This document shows, piece by piece, positions 7,919 to 16,297 of a stretch of 37,043 nucleotides of DNA. Source of the stretch: SZUA-254 sp031379665 (GTDB taxonomy: Bacteria > Bacteroidota > Ignavibacteria > UBA10030 > SZUA-254); assembly GCA_031379665.1 (NCBI GenBank), contig JANNFI010000104.1, positions 1 through 37,043 on the forward strand, in the 5' to 3' direction. The translations under genes and the position numbers were made by a program. Position 1 is the first letter of the stretch; each line of letters opens with the position of its first letter. The notes beneath the pieces were generated by a model, which ran no database searches, had not been told where the DNA came from, and saw only the letters and a list, made by a program, of their open reading frames with translations.

Positions 7919-7954
7919 TGAACACAACCCCTTCACACTTCACAGAGGAACGAT

Positions 7955-9565
7955 ATGGCATCCTTACGAGGAAGTAAGACAACCGCTGTCGGCATGTATG
8001 CCGACGGGTACGAGTTGAAGCTCGCGAAACTGTCGTTGCGGCACGGCCAGGTGGTGATCGACGAACTCCAGTCGACCACCCTCGCCGCGAAGCTCGAGGA
8101 AAGGCGGGCCGCCACGGTGGAGCTCAACCAGCTCAACGAGAGCCCCGACACCTTCGCGCTCCCGACCTCCTCCGAGGCGGACGCCGCGGCGGGCGTCGAC
8201 AACAACAGCGTCCTGCTGGCGCTGCTCTCGAAATACCCGACGTCGGGATACGTCCTCGGATACGCCGTATCGGAGCCGAGCATCTACTACCACTCGCTCG
8301 AGAGTGACTTCGGCCTGAAGGGAAAGAAGCTCAAGCAGCGCGTCGCCGACGAACTGCGGATGGTGCGCCCGGTCCAGCCTTCGCTCGACAGCATTGACTT
8401 CTTCCACGGCACCGATAAGAGCCTGATGTGCGTCGTCCGTGAGGACGGGATGACGATGCTGCGGCTCCTCGAGGAGGTGAAGCCGTTCCTCGGCAAGCGC
8501 CTCCCGAAGATTGCCCTCATCGAGGACTCCGACGTGGCCCTCCTGAACCTGGCGCGGGCCAATTACGCCTTCAACCCCGACGACATCACCGCCGTCGTCT
8601 ACATCGGTGTGGAGTTCACGAGGCTCATCTTCATGAAGGGCGCCGAGTTCTTCCACTTCGCGCCGATCATCGGCGAAGGATACGACACCCCCAACGTCCA
8701 GAACACGGTGTACAGCCGCCTGCTCCTGGAGCAGGACAATATGGGGATCGCCAAGATCGACCGGGTCCTCCTGGCCGGCGAATGCGGCAGGATCGGCTTC
8801 GATACGTTCCTGCGCGACCAGCTCGCCGACGTCGAGGTGCAGTATATGCGCACCCCGCAGCTGAACACGACCGCACTTTCGCCCGAGGCGCAGGAGCAGA
8901 TCCCTGAATACGCCGTCGCGATCGCGACCGCCTGGAAGATCCTCGAGGAGGGCAAGAAGTCGTTCTACCCTCTCAACCTGCTCCCCGACGACGTCCGTGA
9001 AGGCCAGAAGACCTTCAAACTCGCCTGGCACGGGTACGTCCTCTTCGCGCTGATCTTCCTCTCGACCTTCTTCTTCACGAGCCGGTACGGGTCGCAGACG
9101 GTCGAACTCGAGTCGAAGACGAACACCCTGGGGCAGCTCCAGACCAAGGTGACCGAGAACGAGAAGATCCGGGGCCAGGTTCAGGGTCTCAACGACCAGA
9201 TCGCCCGGTACAACACCGCGCTGGCGATCTACGACTCCCTCGTCCCCGGCGCCGAGCGCTGGAACAAGATGGTGGAGGCCCTCACGAAGGGCGTGGCGGA
9301 CATCGGCTCGCTCTGGATCACCGAGATGAAGGGGCTGCCCGACGGTACGACCAGCATCATGGGCTACTCGGTCGCCAGGAACAGGATCCCGCGCATCGCG
9401 GCGCTCTTCGAGAACGCAACCCTCTCGAGGGTGGAAGTGAAGCAGATTAGGGAGAACTCGCCGCCGGTGTATAACTTCGTCATCACCGTGCCGCCCGAAG
9501 AGCGGGCGAAAGCGGCGACGGGCGCGGCGCCCGGAACGGCTCCGGCCGCGGCAGCCAAACAATAA
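7955..9565 (+). CDS. pilM: PilM-PilN fusion protein of the pilus alignment complex
   Basis: This 536-residue protein joins two normally separate components. Residues 1 to about 335 look like the actin-like cytoplasmic PilM. At 341-344 is NLLP followed by DDVREGQK, matching the INLLPxxxR motif at the cytoplasmic end of PilN that normally docks into PilM. A transmembrane helix (about 358-378), a coiled coil (about 382-425) and a periplasmic ferredoxin-like PilN domain follow, ending in an Ala/Pro-rich tail. The PilM nucleotide-binding loop is unusual: VGMYADGYELK where VGIDIGSSSVK-type sequence is expected, so ATP binding may be weak or lost. AGAGGA precedes the ATG. It lies 36 bp after pilT and 33 bp before the PilO-like gene, the usual M-N-O-P-Q order. 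Confidence 0.82.
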   Translation: MASLRGSKTTAVGMYADGYELKLAKLSLRHGQVVIDELQSTTLAAKLEERRAATVELNQLNESPDTFALPTSSEADAAAGVDNNSVLLALLSKYPTSGYVLGYAVSEPSIYYHSLESDFGLKGKKLKQRVADELRMVRPVQPSLDSIDFFHGTDKSLMCVVREDGMTMLRLLEEVKPFLGKRLPKIALIEDSDVALLNLARANYAFNPDDITAVVYIGVEFTRLIFMKGAEFFHFAPIIGEGYDTPNVQNTVYSRLLLEQDNMGIAKIDRVLLAGECGRIGFDTFLRDQLADVEVQYMRTPQLNTTALSPEAQEQIPEYAVAIATAWKILEEGKKSFYPLNLLPDDVREGQKTFKLAWHGYVLFALIFLSTFFFTSRYGSQTVELESKTNTLGQLQTKVTENEKIRGQVQGLNDQIARYNTALAIYDSLVPGAERWNKMVEALTKGVADIGSLWITEMKGLPDGTTSIMGYSVARNRIPRIAALFENATLSRVEVKQIRENSPPVYNFVITVPPEERAKAATGAAPGTAPAAAAKQ

Positions 9566-9598
9566 ATAACGTATCGATTAACAGAACCGGAGACTACT

Positions 9599-10483
9599 GT
9601 GTCATATACCATACGAAATACCGTCATCCTGGGAATCGTGCTGTTGCTTATTGTCGGCGCCGGTGGATTTTTCACCCTGTACCAGATTCCCAAGAGCCTT
9701 GCCAGGGTGGACAAGGACATCAAGAAATTGAACGACGAACTCCAGAACACGCCCGACCTGGCGAACCAGTACAACACCACGGCCGCGCTGCTCGAGGACG
9801 TGAAGGTGCGCTGGGAAACGCGCCACAAGGAGGTCCCGTCGAAGGACGTCACCGGCGAAACGTACGGTTACTTCAACCGGACGATGGACCTGAGCGGCGA
9901 GGTCAAGATGGATATGACCTACGTTGGCCCGAAGGATTTCCAGAACTACGGGTATAACGTCTACACGCTCAAGGGCGAAGCCACGTACGGGAACCTCTAC
10001 AAGTTCATCTGGTACAGCGAGAGCGGGCGCCGGCTCTTCAAGATCTCGAACCTCACCCTCCGCGGGTACGAGGCAAAGGATCCCGACACGAAGACCACGA
10101 AGATCCTGGTGCTCTTCGACATGGAGCTGCAGGCATTCTACTCCAACATGCCGGAGCTGAACAACGCCCCCGCGCCGAAGGTGGGAACGCCCGCGAACCT
10201 GAAGTCGAACCCGTTCTATCCGCTGATCATGCGCGAAATACCGCCGCCACAGCCCGACGAGGTCGAGATCGAGCGTTCGGACCTGAAGGCGGTCATCCCG
10301 GGCAAGGCCTTCATCATCGACCAGAACCAGAAGTCCCGCATCCTCGAGGAAGGCGCGCCCGTGTACCTCGGGTACGTCACGAAAATCGTCCCCGATGACG
10401 GCCTGATCGAATGCCTGCTGAACAAGGGCGGCGTCGCGGAAAAGTTCGTACTGAAAATCCGTCAAGGTCAACCGATTAAATAG
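9599..10483 (+). CDS. pilO: PilO with fused PilP/GspC-like C-terminal domain
   Basis: This 294-residue inner-membrane protein has one transmembrane helix (about 7-28), a coiled coil (about 33-78) and a PilO-like periplasmic domain to about residue 185. After a Pro/Ala linker comes NPFYPL (204-209) and a beta-rich domain (about 228-289) with SDLKAVIPGKAFIID, EEGAPVYLGYVTKIVPDD and a final strand. This matches the order of features in PilP and GspC homology domains: a DPF/NPF entry, then a strand-rich module contacting the secretin. No separate pilP gene exists here, so the domain probably does PilP's job in cis. The start is GTG, with GGAG upstream. The PilO assignment is fairly secure by order and topology; the PilP-like domain is an inference. 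Confidence 0.75.
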   Translation: MSYTIRNTVILGIVLLLIVGAGGFFTLYQIPKSLARVDKDIKKLNDELQNTPDLANQYNTTAALLEDVKVRWETRHKEVPSKDVTGETYGYFNRTMDLSGEVKMDMTYVGPKDFQNYGYNVYTLKGEATYGNLYKFIWYSESGRRLFKISNLTLRGYEAKDPDTKTTKILVLFDMELQAFYSNMPELNNAPAPKVGTPANLKSNPFYPLIMREIPPPQPDEVEIERSDLKAVIPGKAFIIDQNQKSRILEEGAPVYLGYVTKIVPDDGLIECLLNKGGVAEKFVLKIRQGQPIK

Positions 10484-10502
10484 ATCATATTACGGAGCAT
10501 CC

Positions 10503-11762
10503 ATGAAAATCCACATTCTGTTCTTTGTTGCGCTGGTGATGGCGGTCCAGGTCGGATATGGCCAGAGCCGGGACGTGAGGCTGAGGACGAAGGGCTACGT
10601 CAACCCGCAGGAAATCATCTCGCTCGATTCGTCGATGCGGATGGACCAGGCCCTTCTGGTGATCAATGAGCTGAGCAAGCAGTATGCCGGCAAGCTGATC
10701 ATCGACCTGGAGAAGCATTCCACCCCGATCAACGTCTACATCGTCAACCAGCACTGGCGCGACGCGCTCGACATGATCCTGACGCGGGCCGGCCTCTCGT
10801 ACATCGAGGAACCGGAGTTCATCCAGATCGTGTCACAGGGCGCGGTACCGATGCTCAGTAGCCAGGCCGGGGCGCCGGTCGAACCGCCCCCCACTCTCGA
10901 GGCCCAGGACGTGAGGATCTCGGCGGTCTTCTTCGCTACCAACGTCACGAAGCTGCAGGACTATGGCGTGAGTTGGAACTTCTTCCGGTCGAAGGGCGGC
11001 AAAGAGCCCACCCTCAGCGGGTATCTCGCGACGGGGATCGGTCTGGGCGATACGGCCTCACCTGTTCCCCCGTCGGGTACGACTGGTGGCGCCGGTGGCG
11101 TGTCTCAACGGATCGTTCCGGCCCTCGACAAGGCCATCGGGGTGATCTCGAGTCCCCCGGCGTTCACGTTCGCCAACATCGACCTCCTCGTCAAGTTTTT
11201 CGGATCGAACGGCCTGGGCGAGGTGATCACCAGCCCGGAAGTCGTCGTGCGCGACGGCAAGGCGGGCAGGATCCAGGTCGGTAAGGACATCTACGTGTCC
11301 ACGAGGGACATCGCCGGCAACACGATCAACCAGCTTGTCTCCACAGGTACGATCATCGAGGTGGTTCCGAAGATCTACACACAGGCGGATACCCAATTCA
11401 TCTACCTCGACATGACGATCGAGCAAAGCGACGCGTCGCCCGGCCCGGTCATCAACCGGTCGCAGGTGAAGACGCACGCGCTCCTCTATAATGGAGAGGA
11501 AACGGTGATCGGCGGACTCTTTACCACCCTCGAGTCGGAAGTTCGCGAAGGCGTGCCGTTCCTGAAGGACCTGCCGTGGTGGTTTTTCGGCCTGCGCTAC
11601 GTCTTCGGCTCCGAGAGCACGGTGAAGACCAAGAACGAGCTCATCATCCTGCTCAAGGCGGAGCTCACCGAGGAAATCCGGAACCGCATCCCGCACCCGC
11701 GGTCGGCCCAGGAGCTGATCAACGACAAGCGGATGGAGTACCGGAAGGAATTCAGCAAGTAA
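10503..11762 (+). CDS. pilQ: Outer-membrane secretin PilQ (short form)
   Basis: This 419-residue protein has a signal peptide (cleavage likely after VGYG, residue 20) and a short N-terminal domain of secretin/STN type (about 35-110). The C-terminal secretin barrel domain includes GLGEVITSPEVVVRDG, GTIIEVVPKI, the hallmark GVPFLKDLPWWFFGLRYVF and NELIILLKAEL. The family is certain. It is much shorter than typical PilQ because it lacks AMIN and multiple N domains. A Gly/Ser/Thr/Pro-rich stretch lies at about 177-200. CGGAG precedes the ATG. It follows the PilO/PilP-like gene by 19 bp, so the pore is made with its inner-membrane alignment partners. Confidence 0.92.
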   Translation: MKIHILFFVALVMAVQVGYGQSRDVRLRTKGYVNPQEIISLDSSMRMDQALLVINELSKQYAGKLIIDLEKHSTPINVYIVNQHWRDALDMILTRAGLSYIEEPEFIQIVSQGAVPMLSSQAGAPVEPPPTLEAQDVRISAVFFATNVTKLQDYGVSWNFFRSKGGKEPTLSGYLATGIGLGDTASPVPPSGTTGGAGGVSQRIVPALDKAIGVISSPPAFTFANIDLLVKFFGSNGLGEVITSPEVVVRDGKAGRIQVGKDIYVSTRDIAGNTINQLVSTGTIIEVVPKIYTQADTQFIYLDMTIEQSDASPGPVINRSQVKTHALLYNGEETVIGGLFTTLESEVREGVPFLKDLPWWFFGLRYVFGSESTVKTKNELIILLKAELTEEIRNRIPHPRSAQELINDKRMEYRKEFSK

Positions 11763-11801
11763 CGGCGAACGAAAACGACATCAATGACCAAGGAAATTTT
11801 T

Positions 11802-13832
11802 ATGAATGCTAAACTGACAATGCTCAAGGTCTTCCTCGTCGCCGTGCTCGGAGTGCTTTTCCTTGCGGGTTGCGAAGACCTGCCGCCGGTTGACGAGAGC
11901 ACCGACACTGGTGCGAACAAGGTGATCCAGGGCCAGGTCCGTGACCTGGGGACGGGTGACGTTGTCCAGAACGCCACGGTTCAGCTGGCCTTCGGCGGCA
12001 GCACCGACGGGGTGACGGCGGGCGCCGACGGCGTCTTCCGTTTCGAGGTCAATCTGAACGCTTCGGGCGACGATGTCGCCCAGCTATCGGTGTCAAAGGC
12101 GGGCTTCGTCACGAAGGTGGTGACCTTCACCGTCGTGTCGGATACGAACCTGGTGGTGGAGTTGAACGTTGATTACTCGGCCTCCGCTTGGGTGAACGGC
12201 ACCCTGCGTGACAGCGCGACGGGATTCCCGCTCCGGAACGCGATTGTGCTCCTCACACTTCCCGGCGTCGTGGACCAGTACCTGACGGCCGTTGACGGGA
12301 AATTCATCATGGCCGCGAACCTTGTCGACCGGGATTCGATGCCGGTCAGCCTGACCACCGTTATCGACGGCTACAAGGTGAGGACTCTGACCGTGATGAC
12401 GTACAGGGGTGACACAACGAAGCTCGGCAACGTCCTCCTCCAGGTGGACGCCGGCTCGACGATCGGCCAGGTATCCGGCCACGTCGTGGACTTTCTCACC
12501 AACTTCCCGCTGGGTAACGCCACCGTCGTGCTGAACTCGCCGATCTTCGTGGACAGCATCACGACGAGCGGGGATGGGCTCTACTCGTTCGCGGTCAACC
12601 TCCAGGGCCTCGCCGGCATTTCCGGCACGGTGAGGGTGTCGAAAAACGGGTACAGCACCAGCACCTTCAACTTCACCGTCCAGGCCGGACAGATCGTCAG
12701 CACGGACGTCGAGCTCGAGCGCGACACCACGACCGGTGTGCCGCCCGATCCGAACGGTACCGGCGACGCGCGATCGATCGCCTTCGTGAGCCTGTCGGCG
12801 AACCAGATATCGGTCGCCGGGGTCGGTGGGATGGAATCGTCGATCATCACGTGGGAGGTGAGGGACTCCCTCGGCTTCCCGATTGACATCGACCACAGCG
12901 ACACGGTCTTCTTCCAGCTCGTCGGAACGCCGATCTTCGGCGGCGCGTACGTCTCGCCATCGTCGGCGGTCACAAACGTTGCGGGCCGCGTGGCGACCAC
13001 GATCAACAGCGGCACGGTGTCGGGCGCCCTGCAGTTCATCGCGACGCTCGTCAGGAACAGCGACGGCGTCGTCATCACGTCGATGCCCGCGGTGATCACG
13101 GTGAACGCCGGCCTGCCCGACCAGGCGCACTATACGATCGGGCCGCGGCAGTTCAATTTCGCCGCGTACAACTGGCTCGGCCGGACCAACGATATCACCG
13201 TCCAGGTGGGCGACAAGTACAGTAACCCGGTGAAGACCGGGACGGCGGTGTACTTCAACACCACCGGCGGGGTGATCGGCGCGAGCGGATTCACCGACAT
13301 CACCAGCCACGCCACGGTCCAGCTCTACAGCGGCAACCCGCTTCCGCGGGACGCGACCCTCACGCCCCCTTCGATGTTTGGGGACGGGACGGGGTACGCG
13401 TGGGTCCGGGCGCATTCGCTCGGCGAGAACAGCGCCAACGTGATCGATTCGGTGCTGATACTGTTCTCAGGCGTCTCGAACATCACGCTCTCGACCTCGG
13501 TGATCCACGTGCCGGCGAGCGGCTGCGTCGACGTCTCGGTGGTGGTCGCCGACCAGAACGGCAACCCGCTGGCGCCGGGTACGCAGATCAAGACGGAAGT
13601 GGAATTCACGCCGCCGGAAGGGACCAACTGGAGCGTGCTGGCATCGGGCCTGCCCGAAGATCCGTTGGGGGATTTCCTGACGCGTGGGAACGGCAGCACC
13701 GACTTTACGCTTCACATCTGTGACGGCACCCCCGGAGGGATACCGGACACGATGCCGTTCAACGTGAAGATATCAGTGACCGGTCCGAACGGTAATACGT
13801 TTGCGACCGTCAGTGGAGACACGGGGCCGTAA
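11802..13832 (+). CDS. Large lipoprotein with carboxypeptidase-regulatory-like and Ig-like domains
   Basis: This 676-residue protein has a lipoprotein signal (basic start, hydrophobic core, lipobox LAGC with Cys24). Three tandem beta-sandwich modules follow, each with a pattern like GQVRDLGTGDVVQNATVQL...G.F.F.V...GF, the carboxypeptidase-regulatory-like signature. The C-terminal half looks like invasin/Big_1-type Ig domains (for example DQNGNPLAPGTQIKTEVEF). It is probably anchored in the outer membrane and exposed or periplasmic. ATG 11802 is chosen because AAGGAA lies just upstream and it places the signal peptide at the N-terminus; ATG 11784 in the same frame would add six residues. As the last gene of the secretin unit it may act as a secretin-associated lipoprotein or adhesin. 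The function is not recognised. Confidence 0.8.
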   Translation: MNAKLTMLKVFLVAVLGVLFLAGCEDLPPVDESTDTGANKVIQGQVRDLGTGDVVQNATVQLAFGGSTDGVTAGADGVFRFEVNLNASGDDVAQLSVSKAGFVTKVVTFTVVSDTNLVVELNVDYSASAWVNGTLRDSATGFPLRNAIVLLTLPGVVDQYLTAVDGKFIMAANLVDRDSMPVSLTTVIDGYKVRTLTVMTYRGDTTKLGNVLLQVDAGSTIGQVSGHVVDFLTNFPLGNATVVLNSPIFVDSITTSGDGLYSFAVNLQGLAGISGTVRVSKNGYSTSTFNFTVQAGQIVSTDVELERDTTTGVPPDPNGTGDARSIAFVSLSANQISVAGVGGMESSIITWEVRDSLGFPIDIDHSDTVFFQLVGTPIFGGAYVSPSSAVTNVAGRVATTINSGTVSGALQFIATLVRNSDGVVITSMPAVITVNAGLPDQAHYTIGPRQFNFAAYNWLGRTNDITVQVGDKYSNPVKTGTAVYFNTTGGVIGASGFTDITSHATVQLYSGNPLPRDATLTPPSMFGDGTGYAWVRAHSLGENSANVIDSVLILFSGVSNITLSTSVIHVPASGCVDVSVVVADQNGNPLAPGTQIKTEVEFTPPEGTNWSVLASGLPEDPLGDFLTRGNGSTDFTLHICDGTPGGIPDTMPFNVKISVTGPNGNTFATVSGDTGP

Positions 13833-13855
13833 AGAGAAGGCGGCCTTTGCAACAG

Positions 13856-13897
13856 AGAGCCATCCCGGTTAATGCGGCCGGGATGGCTCTTTTTTTA
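13856..13897 (+). terminator. Strong intrinsic terminator of the pilT-pilQ-lipoprotein unit
   Basis: AGAGCCATCCCGG (13856-13868) and CCGGGATGGCTCT (13878-13890) form a perfect 13-bp GC-rich stem with a 9-nt loop, followed by a T-run to 13897. It lies between the convergent lipoprotein and hemL genes. Read on the - strand it lacks a T-run, so it mainly serves the + unit. Confidence 0.92.
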
Positions 13898-13952
13898 TAC
13901 GGCGCTTAGGGGTCCGTAACGCTTCGGGAAGTTTTGTGGGAGGCGCCTGGGG

Positions 13953-15239
13953 TCAGAGTTTCGCCAGGGATGAGCGGTGCGCCCGGAGGGTCCGTTCGAT
14001 GTCCCGTTCGGAATGGGCGGCGGAAATGAACGCGGCCTCGAACTGGGAGGGCGGAAGGTAGACGCCGGCCGAGAGCATCAATCGGAACCAACGTCCGAAG
14101 AGGGCGGTCTCGGCGCGCTTCGCCGATGCGAAATCAGTCACCGGTCCCGGAGTGAAGAAGAGGGTGAACATCGATCCGACGCGGTTGAAGGTGTGCGGTA
14201 TTCCGCGGCGGACGAGGCCCTCGGTGAGTCCCTCTTCGAGGGCGCTTCCCGCCGCCTCCAGGTCCTTGTAGACGCCCCGGCGTTCTGAGATCATAGCGAG
14301 CATTTCCAGCCCGGCCGCCATCGCAAGCGGGTTGCCTGAAAGTGTCCCTGCCTGGTAGACCGGCCCTTCGGGTGCCACCATCTTCATCAATTCTTTTCTG
14401 CCCCCGTAGGCCCCGACCGGAAGCCCGCCGCCGATGATCTTCCCGAGCGTGGTGAGGTCGGGTCTGATGCCGTACCGCTCCTGCGCCCCGCCCGCGGCGA
14501 GCCTGAACCCCGTCATCACCTCGTCGAAGATGAGCACGATCCCGTGACGGGTGCAGAGTGTGCGGAGGTCGCGCAGGAAATTCTTCCCCGGCGGAACGCA
14601 GCCCATGTTCCCGACCACCGGTTCGACGATCACCGCCGCGATCGAGCCGCCGCGCCGTTCGACGAGAGACCGCACCGACCCGATGTCGTTGTAGGCGCAG
14701 GTGAAGGTCTTCTTCGCCAGGTCGCGGGGAACTCCGGGGCTGTCGGGGATGCCGAGGGTCATCGCCCCTGAGCCTGCCTTGATCAGGAACGAATCGGCGT
14801 GCCCGTGGTAGCATCCCTCGAACTTCACGATAGCCTCACGCCCGGTGTAGGCCCGGGCCAGCCGGACCGCGCTCATCGTGGCCTCAGTCCCGGAGTTGAC
14901 CATCCGGACCCTCTCGACCGACGGGACCAGGGCGACGATGGCCTCGGCCATCAGGACCTCGGCCTCGGTGGGAGCGCCGAAACTGGTGCCCGAGGCCGCG
15001 GCGGCGCGAATTGCCTTCACGATCCTGGGATGGCCGTGCCCGAAGAGCATCGGACCCCACGACCCGATGTAGTCGATGTACCGGTTGCCGTCGACGTCGT
15101 GGAGTACTGACCCTTTCGCCCGGGCGATGAACACCGGCTTGCCGCCGACGGAGCGGAAGGCCCGCACCGGCGAGTTCACGCCTCCCGGGGTGACGCGCGT
15201 CGCGCGTTTGAACAGCGATTCGGATTTTCTGGTTTTCAT
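13953..15239 (-). CDS. hemL: Glutamate-1-semialdehyde 2,1-aminomutase
   Basis: HemL converts glutamate-1-semialdehyde to 5-aminolevulinate, the second step of the C5 heme pathway, using PLP. The 428-residue length is normal. Visible features are TPGGVNSPVRAF near the N-terminus, NSGTEATMSAVRLARA (115-130), FDEVMTGFR (238-246) and the PLP lysine in TTLGKIIGGGLPVGAYGG (Lys267). It starts at ATG 15239 without a clear Shine-Dalgarno sequence, 18 bp after the epimerase stop. It is the last gene of the long heme operon, and the HemA partner is near the front. Confidence 0.96.
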   Translation of the reverse strand: MKTRKSESLFKRATRVTPGGVNSPVRAFRSVGGKPVFIARAKGSVLHDVDGNRYIDYIGSWGPMLFGHGHPRIVKAIRAAAASGTSFGAPTEAEVLMAEAIVALVPSVERVRMVNSGTEATMSAVRLARAYTGREAIVKFEGCYHGHADSFLIKAGSGAMTLGIPDSPGVPRDLAKKTFTCAYNDIGSVRSLVERRGGSIAAVIVEPVVGNMGCVPPGKNFLRDLRTLCTRHGIVLIFDEVMTGFRLAAGGAQERYGIRPDLTTLGKIIGGGLPVGAYGGRKELMKMVAPEGPVYQAGTLSGNPLAMAAGLEMLAMISERRGVYKDLEAAGSALEEGLTEGLVRRGIPHTFNRVGSMFTLFFTPGPVTDFASAKRAETALFGRWFRLMLSAGVYLPPSQFEAAFISAAHSERDIERTLRAHRSSLAKL

Positions 15240-15257
15240 TGCGAGTGAGGATGGTGT

Positions 15258-16292
15258 TCAGAGCGCGTTGTTGTCGCGATACCAATTGTATGCATCGCGC
15301 AGCGATTGTTCGAGATGGACAGGGTTGTACGAAAGTTCCCGGCCGGCCTTCGCCGAGGAATACCACTGGAATCGTCCCGCGCCCGCTACGAGGTCTCGCG
15401 TGACGACCGGCTCGGTCCGCGTAAGCGTCGCGAACAGTTCGGCCGCCGTGGCGAGGGCGCGAACGGCTGTCGGTGGGACCTTGAACAGGGGGCCGCGAAC
15501 GCCGACGAGCCCCGCCACGTACGAAAACGCCTCCCGGTGCGTCAGGTTCGTTCCGCCCAGGATGTACCGCTCGCCCGCCCGGCCCTTTTCGGCCGCGGCC
15601 AGGTGCCCCGCGACCACGTCGGCTATCCCGACGATGTTCATTCCGCCGGAAGGGTAGGCGAAGAGCATTCCCCGGACCCCGTCCCTGACGAGCTGGCCAC
15701 CGTGAACGTACCGGTCGCCCGGCCCTACGATCACGGCTGGGTTGACGATGACGGCGTCGAGGCCGCGGCCCGCTGCCGAGAGTATTTCCCGTTCTCCCAG
15801 GTGCTTGGAATATCGGTACGTGAGGGACGACGGCCAGTTGAATGCCACGGTTTCGTCGATGAGTTCTCCGTCGGCCCGGTACCCGAGTGCCGCGATCGAG
15901 CTGGTGTGGACGAGCCGGCGAACGCCGGCCCGGAGGCACGCTTCGGCGACGGCCCGGGCGCCCCCGGCGTTGACCTCGAGCTGTTCTTCGCGGTCCTGCC
16001 GCTTGAAGCTGACCATTGCGGCGGTGTGGAATGCCAGGTCACAGCCCGAAGCGGCCGTCTCAAGCGCGACGGGGTCGCGGATGTCGCCGAAGAAGAGTTC
16101 GACGTTGCCCTGCTCCTTCCCGCCTGCGCTTTTGTCCATCCCGATCAACCTGAGCAGTCCGGCCGCGTCGAGCCCGCGCTCGCCCCAGGCGGGCCGGGCG
16201 AACGCCCGGATCTGGAACCCCCGCGAACAGAGTTCCCGGATCAGGCCCGGGCCGAGGAACCCGGTCGGGCCGGTCACCAGGGCGGTCGGCAT
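15258..16292 (-). CDS. NAD(P)-dependent epimerase/dehydratase family protein
   Basis: This 344-residue protein is an extended short-chain dehydrogenase. The N-terminal Rossmann motif TGPTGFLGPGL is visible, followed by FFGDIRD, a HTSSIAALG strand, the catalytic YRYSKHLGE (Tyr-x-x-x-Lys) and NPAVIVGPGD. It resembles dihydroflavonol-reductase/HpnA-type reductases, but the substrate cannot be read from sequence. The start is taken at ATG 16292 (MPTALVTG), five bases after the hemB stop. An apparent longer reading frame running upstream overlaps all of hemB and is not real. Its place between hemB and hemL suggests only co-expression. Confidence 0.85.
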   Translation of the reverse strand: MPTALVTGPTGFLGPGLIRELCSRGFQIRAFARPAWGERGLDAAGLLRLIGMDKSAGGKEQGNVELFFGDIRDPVALETAASGCDLAFHTAAMVSFKRQDREEQLEVNAGGARAVAEACLRAGVRRLVHTSSIAALGYRADGELIDETVAFNWPSSLTYRYSKHLGEREILSAAGRGLDAVIVNPAVIVGPGDRYVHGGQLVRDGVRGMLFAYPSGGMNIVGIADVVAGHLAAAEKGRAGERYILGGTNLTHREAFSYVAGLVGVRGPLFKVPPTAVRALATAAELFATLTRTEPVVTRDLVAGAGRFQWYSSAKAGRELSYNPVHLEQSLRDAYNWYRDNNAL

Positions 16293-16297
16293 CGCGC

